A stretch of DNA of 64,000 nucleotides, taken from the NCBI GenBank assembly GCA_024734495.1, contig JALMQS010000061.1, positions 9,342,286-9,406,285 of the forward strand, read 5' to 3'. The notes below the pieces were generated by a model. That model searched no databases, was not told the origin of the DNA, and saw nothing but the letters and a program-made list of their open reading frames with translations. The DNA comes from Forficula auricularia. Its lineage: Eukaryota; Arthropoda; Insecta; Dermaptera; Forficulidae. Shown here in pieces: positions 21,178-32,268 of the stretch (the stretch's first letter is position 1; every line of letters begins with the position of its first letter). A program made the translations under genes and the position numbers.

Positions 21178-21719
21178 GGGTCTTTCAAAAGTCGCGTCTT
21201 TTTAAAAATAAAACATGTTTCTGGTGTTTTTTATTTTTATAAAAACATGGCTCTTAACAATTATATGTGAAAAATAACATCATTTAAATCTCCACCACGA
21301 GCAAGTAAGAATACAGGCTCTCATACGAACACCAAAATTTTGAAGAACACGTTCATACATTTCAGCATCAAATTTATCAATTTCGACCCGAATGTTGTTT
21401 TCAGCTGTGCAATTGTTCTTTACTTATTCACATAGACTTTACTTTTCAAAAAAACCCCAAAGAAAGCAATCTAATGGGGTTAAATCGCATCTAGGTGGTC
21501 AGTTTACGTCACCATTACGTGAAATTAATCCTCCTGGAAACTTAGACCGCTATAGCTCAATGTAACTTTAATAACTTTAATGCGTTGTTCTAGCGTGTAA
21601 TTATCCATGGTTAAAATTGTACATGTGTCCACTTCACAAATGTAAAAGATGAAATAAAAAGAAGGTAGCGTTCAGAAATTATTTACTACTGACATCTAGA
21701 CGCGACTTTTGAAAGACCC
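21178..21719 (-). mobile_element. Tc1/mariner-type DNA transposon, internally deleted
   Basis: 542 bp with terminal inverted repeats starting GGGTCTTTCAAAAGTCGC at both ends. The interior keeps only part of a transposase on the minus strand. Flanks TTATAT and TTACAT may be a degraded duplication. It sits within a pair of PLE tails. Confidence 0.75.
21285..21560 (-). pseudogene. Transposase C-terminal relic
   Basis: The minus strand reads PPRCDLTPLDCFLWGFF, then NNIRVEIDKFDAEMYERVLQ and NFGVRMRACILARGG. This matches the end of IS630/Tc1/mariner-type transposases: the D-L-x-P-L-D-x-F-L-W-G block around the last catalytic acid, then the C-terminal helix. Two stops or shifts lie between the motifs and the first two catalytic aspartates are missing. 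Non-functional. Confidence 0.7.
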
Positions 21720-21830
21720 TTTACATATTTATATTTGATATATTGTATATATGTGTTTATTTGCATCAAGCAAGGGACAACCTCATTGATTTATCATTAT
21801 GAGTTATTAACTATCTAGGATATTTATTAA

Positions 21831-22613
21831 AAACCTTTTTATAGTTTCTTTACTGATATTTTCCTATTTAGTTGATATTTATTTATTGTTCTTAATATTT
21901 TATTCCATAAAAGTAGTTTATTTCAATATTTATTTAGTTAATTTTTATTTGATCTCTATAATTTATCAAAATTCAATTTGTTTCTTCTTCATTTCGATCA
22001 ATGCCGTGACATTCTTCCTTTATCTATCATGATCATTAATGGAAAAAATTGAAGGTCGAAAATCGATGGCATCTTACAGTCTTTAGACAGCAAAGGTCCC
22101 AAAATATATTTTTTAAAAATCTAATGTAAAATTTGAAAACTAATGAAAATGATGCCGTATTTGATGAAATTTGCAAAAAATGAAGGGTACTTTTTTGGAC
22201 AGCATCCCCTGGTTGAAAAGTCATCAACCGCCACTGATACCTATATATAATGGGTTTAAGAAATTTAAAAAAATGTATATATATCTAGAGGCGCTATTGA
22301 AGATAGCAGTGAGAGTGCACAATAAAATTTAATAATAATAAAAGAAATCGTAAAGTATTTTTCCTTGCAACCAGAAAATATGCTTAGCGTAAAAAGATAA
22401 GAGAAAACAAAATCATGATAGCTCATGACGAATTGACATTTCGAAAGAATCATTTCCTCTTGGTAATCTTAAACTTTTACGACTCTCGAGAATTTCTTGT
22501 TTACATTCATTAATATTTAAATATTTTCGATGTTTAGAAGCCATAAAAAAAAACTTAAAATATCGCCACAAACACATGACCACAAAAATGTGGAATTAAA
22601 AAAAAGTGCTTAA
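21831..22613. other. Intergenic, nothing recognised
   Basis: AT-rich. Two 62-63 codon minus ORFs have no recognisable domain. Confidence 0.45.
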
Positions 22614-23206
22614 GGGAATTCGGGGCAGCTTATCTTTCTGGTTGATCTGAAAAAAATTTCTGCAGAGTGATAACGTCTGCCTAATAAATTTTTTAATAAA
22701 AAAATTGTTAATAATGAGGTTAATTTCGATTAAAAAATCTTTGTTTTGATAATATTAATAAAACGAATATTGAGATAAATTTTTCTCATTATAAAAACGA
22801 TTATTTAACACAAAGACGATTTCAAGAAATAGAGTTTGAATTCTACACTAGTGCTTTCGTTATATTCTGTTGGCTGCAAATAACTTTTTATTTTTTACAT
22901 TTATGAATAACTAATTAACTAGATTGTCAAATTTATTGAAAAATGTATCATTCGATTCATAAAAGTTGAATTATTGATCTGTATAAATTTGTTGAAAATG
23001 GTATAATTTGTATAGAAGTTATAGCCTTTTTAAAAGCTCGGTCCATTTACTTCCATGTTAAAAGGACAATTTTCAATAATTTATTTCTCAGTAATGGGAC
23101 AGACGATCAACTTCAAATTTCGGGAATAGATATTTAATACATCAATGATTCGATGGTAAAAATTTGAGAATTTTCTTATAAAAATGATAAACAGTCCCGA
23201 ACCCCC
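22614..23206. mobile_element. piggyBac-like MITE, 593 bp
   Basis: Flanked by TTAA at 22610-22613 and 23207-23210, the piggyBac target site. The ends are inverted: GGGAATTCGGGG on the left and GGGGGTTCGGGACTG on the right, read inward. The interior is AT-rich and non-coding. Confidence 0.7.
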
Positions 23207-23862
23207 TTAAGAGCGAAAGGTAGTCACACATCGGTAATTCCATATTTTTTTTAATACGTAATTTGAAGTAATTATTTTATTACAACTAAAATATTTTTAA
23301 TAGAAATTAGACTAATATTTTTTAATAAATCTTTACAAAATTTTAACTGAAGAGAGCTATAAGTTAGACGTTATAGGAACACACCTACACTGTAGTACTG
23401 AGGAATCATCCTCTCTCCTTGAAGAGATTCACTCATGTAGGAGCTCTGGAATTTTGCAAGTTCATGCAAAAAATCTTTCTAATATTCAAGTTAGTTCACT
23501 CAAAAGAGATCTCTACTCAAAATTTGCAGTGAAGAAACCTTTCCAGTATACTAAGTGTTACAAGAGATTTATTCTGAAGGGAACATTTGCGACATTCACT
23601 CGCTAACACTAAAATAAAAATAAATAAAAGTTTCATTAAAAATTAATTAAAATATTATTAAATTATTTCATTTGCAGTTTAGTTTTGAAAGATGGGAAAA
23701 AACAATTCACTACTTGGAATTCGAATCTATGACTTTTATGTTTCTGAATCTTTTCAAATATTGTCACATTTTTTATAAACATTAAGTATAGGCTACAAAA
23801 AATACCTGTGGTAAGTTCAATATGAATACTGAAATTTAAAAAATATCTTTTAAAGAGATCAT
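23207..23862. other. Intergenic, nothing recognised
   Basis: No supported feature. The 72-codon minus ORF at 23663 extends into repeat A. Confidence 0.4.
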
Positions 23863-24473
23863 TTCGCTCCAGTTTAGTCAAAAGAAGTGTAGTATCTAAT
23901 ATTTAATAAAAATTAGTTAAAATATAATACAACTGAAAAATATTAGAATTAAAAAATAAATAGTATGAAAGGCCTAAAAAAATGTTTGAAATAAAAACAA
24001 TTATAAAAAAAAATTAAATACAAAAAGTTAGTTTTATTTATTCAAATCATCTGATATTAACTCTTGTATGATTTGGCAATGCGTTGTATTAATACCAGTT
24101 TATGTTTTACATCCAAACATGGCATTTATGTGATTTTTAAAAGTAAATATCTCAGTAAATTCGACGGTCAATCATATATTTTATTGCAAAAAAAAGAAAC
24201 CTGCATATTTCAAAAAGCTAATTTTTTGTTTTTTTATTTTTTTAACCTTATCTATTCAACTAATAGTAGGTAGTACAATTCAAGAGAAAGTGTCAAGATC
24301 TTAATTTTCCATAAGATTCTGAGAAAATGTTTATATTTTCAAAAATTTACACGCTAATGTCTGATTGAAACTACACCAAAGCATAGATAGAGACTTAAAC
24401 TATTATAAAAAATTAAGTTATAGTTATATTCTAATATTTTTTATTTAACATTGGCGGCGAAAGGACCTCCTTA
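23863..24473 (-). repeat. Dispersed repeat family A, copy 2
   Basis: Reverse complement of 30777-31367 over its whole length. Shared ends are TCCTTTCGCCGCCAATGTT and CTGGAGCGAAA. The 69-codon plus ORF inside (24064-24273) is not conserved as a protein between copies. Confidence 0.85.
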
Positions 24474-24547
24474 AGCTGTTTTTCAGAAAAGAACAAATAA
24501 AAAAAGATTTAAAAGGCTGAATATAGGGTTAGTTTTCTGACTTTTAA

Positions 24548-24679
24548 TAAATCATCATCATTGAGTATACAGTCCTAAGACTGGTTTGATGCAATAATCC
24601 GTCTCCACTCGACTCTGTCCCCCGCTAACTGTTTGACCTCTCTAAATGTCTGGCATCCCATATCCCCAATTATTTGGTT
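24548..24679 (-). pseudogene. RTE-type LINE 3' end, copy 2
   Basis: The minus strand matches the end of the copy at 37144-37636, including NQIIGDMGCQTFREVKQLAG and DRVEWRRIIASNQS-like codons and the CAATGATGATGAT tail. Similarity breaks at 24679, where sequence of opposite polarity from the element's 5' side begins. Confidence 0.8.
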
Positions 24680-25262
24680 GAACCTCAGGAACTCATTTCT
24701 GATGAGTGCGTGGATTGCGACCACGGGGTTATCCGAGCTAAGTCTGACATTGCTTCCACTTACTTGTGTCAGGCTTCTCTTTTCTCTTTCCTATACGGCC
24801 TCCCTTGGCCAACTCTTGTTTTTTTACCGACCCCGACGCTATTAGGTTTTCGAGGGCTAGGACTTGATTTCCTTTTTCATTTTTCTTCTCTTCACCGTGT
24901 GGAAGGCAACGGGAAACCACCACATTACAAATCCCGAGAATATGCATCATGACGATTTCTCTTCGAGTAAAAAATTCCGGAAGTAAACTAGCCCCTCGTT
25001 CGGATCTCCGGGAAGGGGCTACCCGAGGAGAGACCACCATAGAGGGAAAAATAAATAATGACTTTCTACGAGCCGGAGCGTGGAATGTTAGGACGCTAAT
25101 GGGAGTAGATAAACTTTTAATAAAATATTCCACAAAAAAGTTCCCCCTGTGGATCGGGGTTAGAATAGGTTCACAGTATCCCCTGCTTGTCGTAGAAGGC
25201 GACAACAAGGGGTTGGACGTGAGGTTAGCAACCCCACTCAGTAAAAACTATAATCGCGACTA
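24680..25262 (+). pseudogene. RTE-type LINE 5' region and start of endonuclease
   Basis: Plus strand: a GC-rich leader with CCGACCCCGACGCTATTAGG and GGCAACGGGAAACCACCAC, then codons reading AGAWNVRTLM at about 25075-25105. That is the opening strand of the APE-type endonuclease of RTE elements. Reading is lost after about 12 residues. From about 25140 a second leader-like segment follows (CCCCTGCTTGTCGTAGAAGG). With the inverted 3' end on its left this resembles a twin-primed, internally deleted insertion. Confidence 0.6.
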
Positions 25263-25554
25263 GGAATGGTTGAATTCTTTTAGACTCCGAGAATTCCCAT
25301 AATTACGAGATAGGTATCCGTTTAACAAGATACCAGGAAGATGATTATATCTTCCAAAATAGTTGAGATATCAACTTCATTCTTATTTGATATTCATAAG
25401 GAGAGAGTGAAATAGTTTTATGAATTTTTTTAGAATTTCAATTTAAGTTCTTGATTAAAATTATACAGATAGAAAAAATGGCCACTCCGGGGCTCTTTCA
25501 AACCGTCATTTTAAAGTAAAATTAAATTAAAAAAATTAACCCTCGTTATATTTT
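25263..25554. other. Intergenic, nothing recognised
   Basis: No supported feature. Confidence 0.4.
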
Positions 25555-25745
25555 TTTTTAATGATATTGATGTGAGAAGGAGATACACCAGAAGGTCCAT
25601 CCCCTAAAGGCCTGTATGGGCTGGCCCCTCCATCGTGAAAAGAACAGAGTAGAAGGAAAGAAGCCGGGATCACAAGCCAAATCTCAGAAAGCTAGATACA
25701 ATCTAATATCCAATTTACTAAGTTTTTAGGGGCTTCGAGCAGTGG
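25555..25745. repeat. Dispersed repeat family G, copy 2
   Basis: A T-run, AATGATATTGATGTGAGAAG, CCCCTAAAGGCCTGTATGGG and CTCCATCGTGAAAAGAACAG, ending AGGGGCTTC. Nearly identical to 37984-38170, so the two copies are recent or from the same subfamily. Confidence 0.75.
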
Positions 25746-25924
25746 TAAATTCTCCGATCGATAAATTAGGTTTTTAAATTTATCTCCCACTTAATTAATA
25801 AAGAAATCTTTAACCTCACACTCTATTAAAAAAAAAATACTTTGTAGCTCATAAAAAATTCTACTCTTCCCAAAATAATCATTTGATTAAAATTTTAATA
25901 CGATTTTTGATTTCAAAGAAAATT

Positions 25925-26005
25925 ATTATCACTTGAACGTCTGACAGACGGACAGAGAGACAGACAGACATTGTCGTGACAGGAAGGGTCCCGTTTTACT
26001 TTTGA
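25925..26005 (+). repeat. CAGACAGAC-type repeat fragment
   Basis: GAACGTCTGACAGACGGACA, then GACAGACAGACATTGTCG and GGGTCCCGTTTTACT. Similar in style to family P and to repeats often seen in insect genomes. The full element could not be delimited. Confidence 0.45.
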
Positions 26006-26649
26006 AACTCTAAAAATCTAATTTAATGATTCTTTGTTTTGAAAATACCAACATTATCCCACTAGAATAAATTTTCTTCCGTTCTCAAGTAATCATGGGT
26101 AACGGAATCCAGAGAGACAATCATATTTAAAAATGATTTTTCTTCTCGTTCCAAACATTTTTCAACACAAATAAGCAAAGCGTGCGTTTATGAGTAATTG
26201 CTCAATTGAAAATATTTTTTTTATAAAGAGTTTTTGTGTCTATTTGTTGTTTAATAAAATTAATACAAAAACATCCTATTTAAAAATGTATAGTATAATG
26301 GTTCTCAATCAATCAATCAATCAATCAATCAACCAAACATCCATTATTTAATAGGAAGTTTTAAAATTGAAAGCTCAATGTATAGGTAGATAAATGAGAT
26401 TGAATCTTTTACTTTGAAGTTTGAACTATTCTCCATGACATAAACGATATTATGGTTATAGAGCAAAGGGAAGTGGAAGAGGAAAAAGAGTCGGGAGTTA
26501 AAGCCTAAGCGCATGTTTTAGGGGAACTAATTAGTTCTTCAATGGAAACTACGAACCCGGCAACTTTTTCAAGGGTGTGGATCACATTAGTAGCAAAGTG
26601 CCCCCGAGACAGATACAAAAGAAAAAAATTACTTTTATTATATTTATTA
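26006..26649. other. Intergenic with AATC microsatellite
   Basis: An (AATC)n run at about 26307-26331. Otherwise nothing recognised. Confidence 0.5.
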
Positions 26650-26734
26650 GGGTGATTCATTTCTGCAAAAGTTTTTTTAGGTGCTCAAGCAAAATATCAA
26701 TCTGCATATAGAAAAAAAAAATCGGTTGTCTGTA

Positions 26735-26865
26735 AAGTCGGTTTACTGACGATAGTTGAACGTGACAACGTCATAAGAAAATACTGATGGAATGGTATTT
26801 TCTTATGACGTTGTCACGATTATCGATCGTCAGTAAACCGACTTACAAACCAATTTTCTCCATCT
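26735..26865. repeat. Strong palindrome
   Basis: GACAACGTCATAAGAAAATA, about 12-base loop, then TATTTTCTTATGACGTTGTC, extended outward by CGGTTTACTGACGAT and its mirror. Would form a stem of about 55 bp. Confidence 0.85.
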
Positions 26866-28186
26866 ATTGCGCAGCTAACTTTGTTCTTTTTCTTCCTCTT
26901 CGTCGTGAGTGCTGTATTTATCCTTTCTATCGAAAATCTCCTTCCCTCTCGTTCTATCTAATTTAAAAGCGCGCGCTCCTTCTTGCTTGCTCATGAGTTT
27001 CTCCCTATCTCTGTCCTTTTATAAAAAAGGCCCCCCCCAGTCCCCTAGGTTTTTCTTAGTTTTAAAAAAAATCTATAATTATTTAGGATAGATCACTTGT
27101 TGAATATGCAACAGAGGAAGTTGAAAATAGAAAGGACATATTAGGGTATATATATATATGAGTGAGCAAGCAAGCAGTCAGGCTAGAGTAGAGCGCTCAC
27201 GAGGGAAAGAGATGGAATACGAGTTGGGCATTGGGGCTAGGGAGGGTGCGAGTGAGAGAGAAGATAGAAAGAAACAGCTCGTTCCGCGCTCTCGCTTGCA
27301 CTTCAAGCCTTAAATGGAACGCCTCAGATGAGTCATGTTTTTTCGAGTGTGCAGCCGGCTTCATCGATTTATAAGATGTTGTCACGTCAAAAATTCTCAG
27401 CTTTTAATTCCAATATTAAGTACTTACTATTTTACGTTGATTTTTTTCCATTTAAGGTAGTTGTTCCGCTAAATGCATTTTCTTAGGATTTTTTTGAAAT
27501 TTAAATAGATTATTATTTAAATACTTCTGCATCGATTGGTGGCAAAACGAAATTTATGAACAATATAGTTCCGGAGATATTAAATTTCAAAAATCGAGTT
27601 TTTCAGGCTGTTTAACATTGGACTATACGGGATATCGGAAAATTTACATACATATTTAATTATAATTAAGAAACCCTTCTTACCATTTTTATAAAAAGCT
27701 TAACCAAAATTAAACAATAACCAATACATATTTTAAGACAATTTTGATTCATAGTTACATCACAGTTTATGAGATAATAAGGAATAAATAATGAAAAATA
27801 TATGAAAAAGAATTTACACTAAAAACAATTTGGCAACAGCGCATTTATTTAACCAGCGAAAGATGTATAAAGCGCGCATGCGCTAGATTTTTTCAAAATT
27901 ATAATTTTCATAAGGTGTAACGTAGGCGTTGATTACATTTGTTAAAAAATAACAAAACGATTTTTATAGAAATAAATCGACCTTTGAAATGTATTTTATC
28001 TGTCATTTTAATATAAAAATATTCAATATCTTACAATGGTGCCAAATTTGTCAAACGAGCACGGGATTGGCTAGAATTAGTACATAAAAAGCAAAAAATT
28101 CTGGGCTTATGAATTATGAATCCTTATTGTCTGTTCTATATACTCTAGCTTTAACTTTTTGCTAGTATTGTCGCGAAACAACTACC

Positions 28187-28700
28187 TTAAAATACATGTA
28201 ATTTTTTTTCAAATTTCCAATGCTCAGCCACATTTCACGATATTGAAAAACGAGTTGTTGTATCCTGTAGGGGATTCCATGCTCTTCAAAATTGCTTTTG
28301 GTTTTTTTTTTTTATGTAGCTTGCTCTGGTTCACCAGTAAGACCTGTCGAAGTACATTTTTTAAGGAAAATTATAATCCTAAACTATTGTTCGTGGCAAC
28401 TTTGGTCTCAGGACCTTTTTTTAAGAGGATAAAATTTCCTTTAAATACATGTCAATTTTTTTTCCTATACTAAGCGCTTCGTTCTAAAAAATAAAAATAT
28501 CACAATTTTCTTCAAAAAATGTACTTCAACTGCTCTGACTGGTGAACCAGCGCGAGCTATATATAAAAAAAACAAAAGTAATTTTGAAAAGAATGGGATC
28601 CCCTACAAGATACAACAACTCGTTTTTCAATATCGTGAAATGTGGCTGACCATTGAAATTTGAAAAAAAATTTGACATACATTTTAAATGAAAAAAAAAT
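28187..28700. repeat. Inverted repeat pair within 2.2-kb element
   Basis: ATTTCACGATATTGAAAAAC and GAGTTGTTGTATCCTGTAGG on the left are mirrored at 28595-28660. GCTCTGGTTCACCAGT at 28323 is mirrored near 28540. The 104-codon ORF at 28159 spans the left arm and has no domain. Confidence 0.75.
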
Positions 28701-28840
28701 CAAATTAAAATAGTAAGTACTTAATATTGGAATTAAGAGCTCATCTTTGGTGATAATTTTTTTTCTATATGCAGATTGATATTTTGTTTGAGAAACTAAA
28801 AAAAAAAAACTTTTGCAGAAATGAAACTATCTAATATTTA

Positions 28841-29045
28841 TATTATTGTATTTATTGTTACTAGAATAAAAATGTAATTTAAAACGTTGAATAAATAAAT
28901 TCGACAAAAAAAAAGTGGAACCGGTGGTAGGATTTTTTTACATTTTGGAGAATTGGCAATTTTTAGGGTTCCGTTCAAAAAGGAAACGAAACCCTATTAG
29001 TGCTGCTACACTGCTTGTCTTGTCCGTCTCTCAGATCATATATAT
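28841..29045. repeat. Short repeat with GGGTTCCGTT motif
   Basis: AGGGTTCCGTTCAAAAAGG, then AACGAAACCCTATTAGTG and GTCTTGTCCGTCTCTCAG (28967-29030). This pattern is common at the ends of dispersed insect repeats. Element limits unknown. Confidence 0.35.
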
Positions 29046-29270
29046 AATAATGATGTAAAAAGGTGCAACACCTAAAGAACTTGAATAGCCCTCCTTCGTG
29101 AAACGAAGAAAAGGAAGAGATTTTATTGGCTATGTAGGAGTCAGGATTCGAGTCTTAAGCAGCTGAAGGTTATAGGTCAGAGGGAAAGTGGGGGACAGCA
29201 AGCGAGTTCCAGTCTCTAAAGGTCATAGGGATAAAGGAATTGGCGAAAGCATTGGTTCGATCAAATTTTT
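29046..29270. repeat. Dispersed repeat family G, copy 3
   Basis: AAAAAGGTGCAACACCTAAAG, GAGTCTTAAGCAGCTGAAGG and GAGTTCCAGTCTCTAAAGGT, then CATAGGGATAAAGGAATTGG. It bridges the short form (25.5, 38.0 kb) and the long form (14.0, 61.8 kb) of the family. Confidence 0.65.
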
Positions 29271-29415
29271 TTAATTAAAAGAATGTCAAACCTTCGAAAC
29301 TATAGTTTCTAACAAATAAATTATATATATATATGTATAATTGCATTAAGCAGAGGACAACTTGATTGATCTTTTCTTTCTGATGCATCAACTTTGCGTC
29401 TAGAAATGGCATAAC
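29271..29415 (+). repeat. PLE terminal repeat, degraded
   Basis: Has the 3' half of the hammerhead-like motif (CCTTCGAAACTATAG, with GTT in place of GTC), then the AT run and tail ATTGCATTAAGCAGAGGACA. CTGATGA is lost. Confidence 0.55.
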
Positions 29416-29894
29416 TTGAAATTATGAACAAATTCCATATTTCCTTCATTCTCTCCTTATCAACGACAAATAAGAACAAATTTGATAACTCAAGTATTTT
29501 GGAGAATATAAAGTGCGAATCCCTCGGTATGTGCCCTAACACTTGGTCGTCATATATTTTTTTCTTCAAACGTTTTGACCTAGAAAACTGTACATTGATA
29601 AGGAAGGTAGAGCCTGTTAATATTGAATTTTGTACCAAATTTCCGCCTTTATCTATTATACAATCGTCCAAGAGCTTCCCATATAAAGATTACATTTTCA
29701 ACCGAAAGAAAAAAAAGAAAACATTGAAACCAACATAATCGTAATTGCATTCCCAAATCTACGTCTACATCTCAGTTATATTTACAACTGAGGTAAGCGA
29801 CAATAAATTCTTCGATTAAAAATGTAAATATTCATTAGTCTAAAAAAATGTATTAAAGATGTAAAAATTAAATGCATATAATATAAATGTAAAA
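29416..29894. other. Intergenic, ORFs judged spurious
   Basis: Two opposed ORFs (104 codons plus, 116 minus) overlap almost completely. Neither shows a domain, and their composition matches the flanking DNA. Confidence 0.4.
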
Positions 29895-30234
29895 CAACAA
29901 AGCATTTGTGGAATAGTGGTTGATAAGAAGAGTTAGATTAACTAGAGGTTTGTTCTGAGTTTGCAAGCTTTCTAGGTTAAATTTAAAGCAGCCTTGCCTT
30001 GAGAGGAAATTCTGGATGTGATATCCGGTTGGATAACTAGATATAGTAATTTCCACACTTAATCACTGCCAAACATATTGAATTGAATAATTATCAATTA
30101 ATTTAATTGCGAATTGATGGAATTCCGTTTTGTAAAAGTGTCAAATTTTAATATAGAAAACATTTTAATATAGATTTAGGTATATAAACTAAAGTATGAT
30201 AAAGTATAATTTAGATAAACAATATCAATTGATT
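29895..30234 (+). repeat. Dispersed repeat family Y, copy 1
   Basis: GGAATAGTGGTTGATAAGAAG, then GATGTGATATCCGGTTGGAT and ATTATCAATTAATTTAATTG recur at 58977-59230. It directly precedes a PLE terminal repeat here. Class unknown. Confidence 0.65.
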
Positions 30235-30510
30235 TTATGGCTAGCTTGCTATAACAATAAAATGCATTTTCTATATCCACTCGGGTAATTGAGTCGATGA
30301 GAAATAATAGATAAAATATTTCTAATTAAAAAGACTGATGATGAAGGCCAAACATTTAAAACTATAGTCTCAAACAAATAATTGATATGTATAAATACAT
30401 ATTTATATTTGGTATAAGTATGTATATGTATATTTGCATCAATTAGCGGACAACCTCATTGATTGATTTTTATGAATCAACAACTCTGCTACTCTCGATA
30501 TCAAAAAATC
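30235..30510 (+). mobile_element. PLE terminal repeat with hammerhead-like motif
   Basis: GGCTAGCTTGCTATAACAA, ATAGATAAAATATTTCTAAT, a hammerhead-like core, AAACAAATAATT, then the tail TTTGCATCAATTAGCGGACA and CAACAACTCTGCTACTCTCG. It shows the whole unit in order: upstream segment, ribozyme-like core, AT spacer, tail. Closest relative is 57725-57890. Confidence 0.65.
30331..30373 (+). ncRNA. Hammerhead-like motif, stem II degraded
   Basis: CTGATGA at 30335-30341 and TATA-GTC at 30364-30369 are kept. Stem II reads GAAGG against CATTT and the GAAA box is TAAA, so folding is unlikely. Confidence 0.5.
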
Positions 30511-30776
30511 GAACACAACAAGTAAAAAAAAAATTGTAATTTTACTCAAAATAAGGGTTAAGTAACGTAGTTAGAGACTAAATAGTTTCAAGGTCTATAT
30601 GAATATTTCACATGAGAATAGTAGCAATATAAAGAGAAATCTTTTAGTTTGGATAAATGTTTACGGGCACGCCTGTAGGGTATAATACAACTATTATAGC
30701 AGAGCTAAATAGTTGCATAACTCATAGGCGCATATGCAAGAATGTCAGTCATTTATAAATTCTTTTTGTGTACTGT

Positions 30777-31367
30777 CCTTTCGTCGCCAATGTTAAATAA
30801 AAAAATATTAGATTATAACTATAACTTAATTTTTTATAATAGTTTAAGTCTCTATCAATGCTTTGGTGAAGTTTCAATCACACATTAGCGTGCAAATATT
30901 TGAAAATAAAATTTTTTTAAATGTAAACATTTTCTTAGTGTCTTATGGGAAATTAAGATCTTGACACTTTCTCTTGAATTATGACTACTATTAGTTGAAT
31001 AGATAAAGTTAAAAAAACTAAAAAATAGCTTTTTGAAACATGCAGGTTTTTTTGCAATAAAATATATTATTGACCAACGAATTTACTTATATATTTACTT
31101 TAAATAAATCACATAAATGATGTTTGAATGTAAACATAAACAGTATTAATAAAACGCATTGCCAAATCATACAAGAGTTATTATCAGCTGATTTGAATAA
31201 ATCAAAATAGCTTTTGTATATAATTATTTTTTTTATAATTGTTTTGATTTCAAACATTTACGGCTTTCATACTATTTATTTTTTAATTCTATTATTTTTC
31301 ATTTGTATTTTAACTTATTTTATTAAATATTAGATACTACACTTGTTTTGACTCAACTGGAGCGAAA
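30777..31367 (+). repeat. Dispersed repeat family A, copy 3 (complete reference)
   Basis: About 590 bp from TCCTTTCGTCGCCAATGTT to CAACTGGAGCGAAA. The best copy for defining the family, without the MITE seen in copy 1. No terminal inverted repeats and no coding frame. Confidence 0.8.
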
Positions 31368-31404
31368 ATCATAATATATTTATATTTCTCTCACTAAAAT
31401 ATCA

Positions 31405-31482
31405 AAGAATAATCAACACATTAACGAGAATTGTTTAAAAGCGCGATCAAAACAATTCTCGTTAATGTATTAATTATTCTTT
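31405..31482. repeat. Perfect hairpin
   Basis: CATTAACGAGAATTGTTT, loop AAAGCGCGATC, AAAACAATTCTCGTTAATG. Stem of about 18 bp, with imperfect extension on both sides. Not linked to a recognised element. Confidence 0.75.
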
Positions 31483-32268
31483 AATATATTAATGAGAAGA
31501 TTATAAATATATTTAGCTTCATTATTTCAAGTTAGAAATATATAAATTCGGATATTATTGTCTGAGCTTGTTTATTTCATCTTTGCAGCTTCTTAGATGT
31601 TTCAGTTAAAATGCCAAAAAAAGGATCCCACTCTTTGCTGACTTTTGACAAAAGAAATTCTCATATACTTATCTATGCGAATACATTCGAAAGATATTAT
31701 TGAATTCATCACGCTTTCATTAGTCGATTAAAATTCATATAGGTATAATATATAATAAATATTGTCCAAAAAGGGACCTATTTCCATTACAGAATTAATT
31801 AGAGACGATTTATCTTCTTGATATCTTTTATTCAAAATATAATAATATCCTTTCTTGAAAATAATTAATTTCAAAACATCTTATTTTTCACATTTACGTA
31901 TAATGAGAAGCTTTTTGGTTCGACTTTATAACTAAAACGAAAGATTACCGAGCAACGGTCGATCCGTCAGATACTAACAAAAATTTTTGAAATAATTCAC
32001 TTAAAAAAAAGTAGGTATTCATAATTTATTTATTAAAATAAAATTTTTATTGCTCTTGGCAATAGTTTTATTCTTCAAAGAGATACCATATAATTGAAGT
32101 TACTCTGAAAATCAATTATTTATAAGGGACATAGGGAACGGTCAGTTCCTACAAATAATTCATGTTAACTCATTATTCATAGAACATTTTATCTATGAAA
32201 ACAATATTGATAAAAAATAATATATTATTAGATTATTACTATTAGTAAAAGCATATTAATAAATAACA
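31483..32268. other. Intergenic, nothing recognised
   Basis: AT-rich single-copy-looking sequence without features. Confidence 0.4.

Larger units (their letters stand above)
21060..21830. repeat. Inverted pair of PLE tails split by a DNA transposon
   Basis: Left (21095-21170, minus orientation): AGCAGAGTTGTTGATT, then AATGAGGTTGTCCTCT. Right (21750-21810, plus orientation): TTTGCATCAAGCAAGGGACA, then ACCTCATTGAT. They are mirror images around the DNA transposon at 21178-21719, which inserted into the AT-rich middle. Confidence 0.6.
26650..28840. mobile_element. 2.2-kb inverted-repeat DNA element
   Basis: Terminal inverted repeats of about 75 bp: TTCATTTCTGCAAAAG and CAAAATATCAATCTGCATAT on the left (26657-26715), mirrored at 28765-28825. 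Flanks are AT-rich, so no target duplication could be fixed. Inside are a second palindrome (26735-26865) and an inverted pair (28187-28350 with 28505-28700). No transposase was found; a GC-rich purine/pyrimidine stretch (27185-27350) is unexplained. Superfamily unknown. Confidence 0.65.

Noticed and set aside
24738..25208. 156-codon minus ORF, the longest in the window
   Set aside because: It lies antisense to the RTE leader and endonuclease start, which is recognisable on the plus strand; no domain in the minus frame.
28159..28473. 104-codon ORF with hydrophobic stretches
   Set aside because: It runs across one arm of an inverted repeat and is AT-rich (Phe/Leu/Lys); apparent membrane segments follow from T-rich codons.
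29321..29738. Opposed 116- and 104-codon ORFs
   Set aside because: They overlap almost entirely, have no domain and match local base composition.
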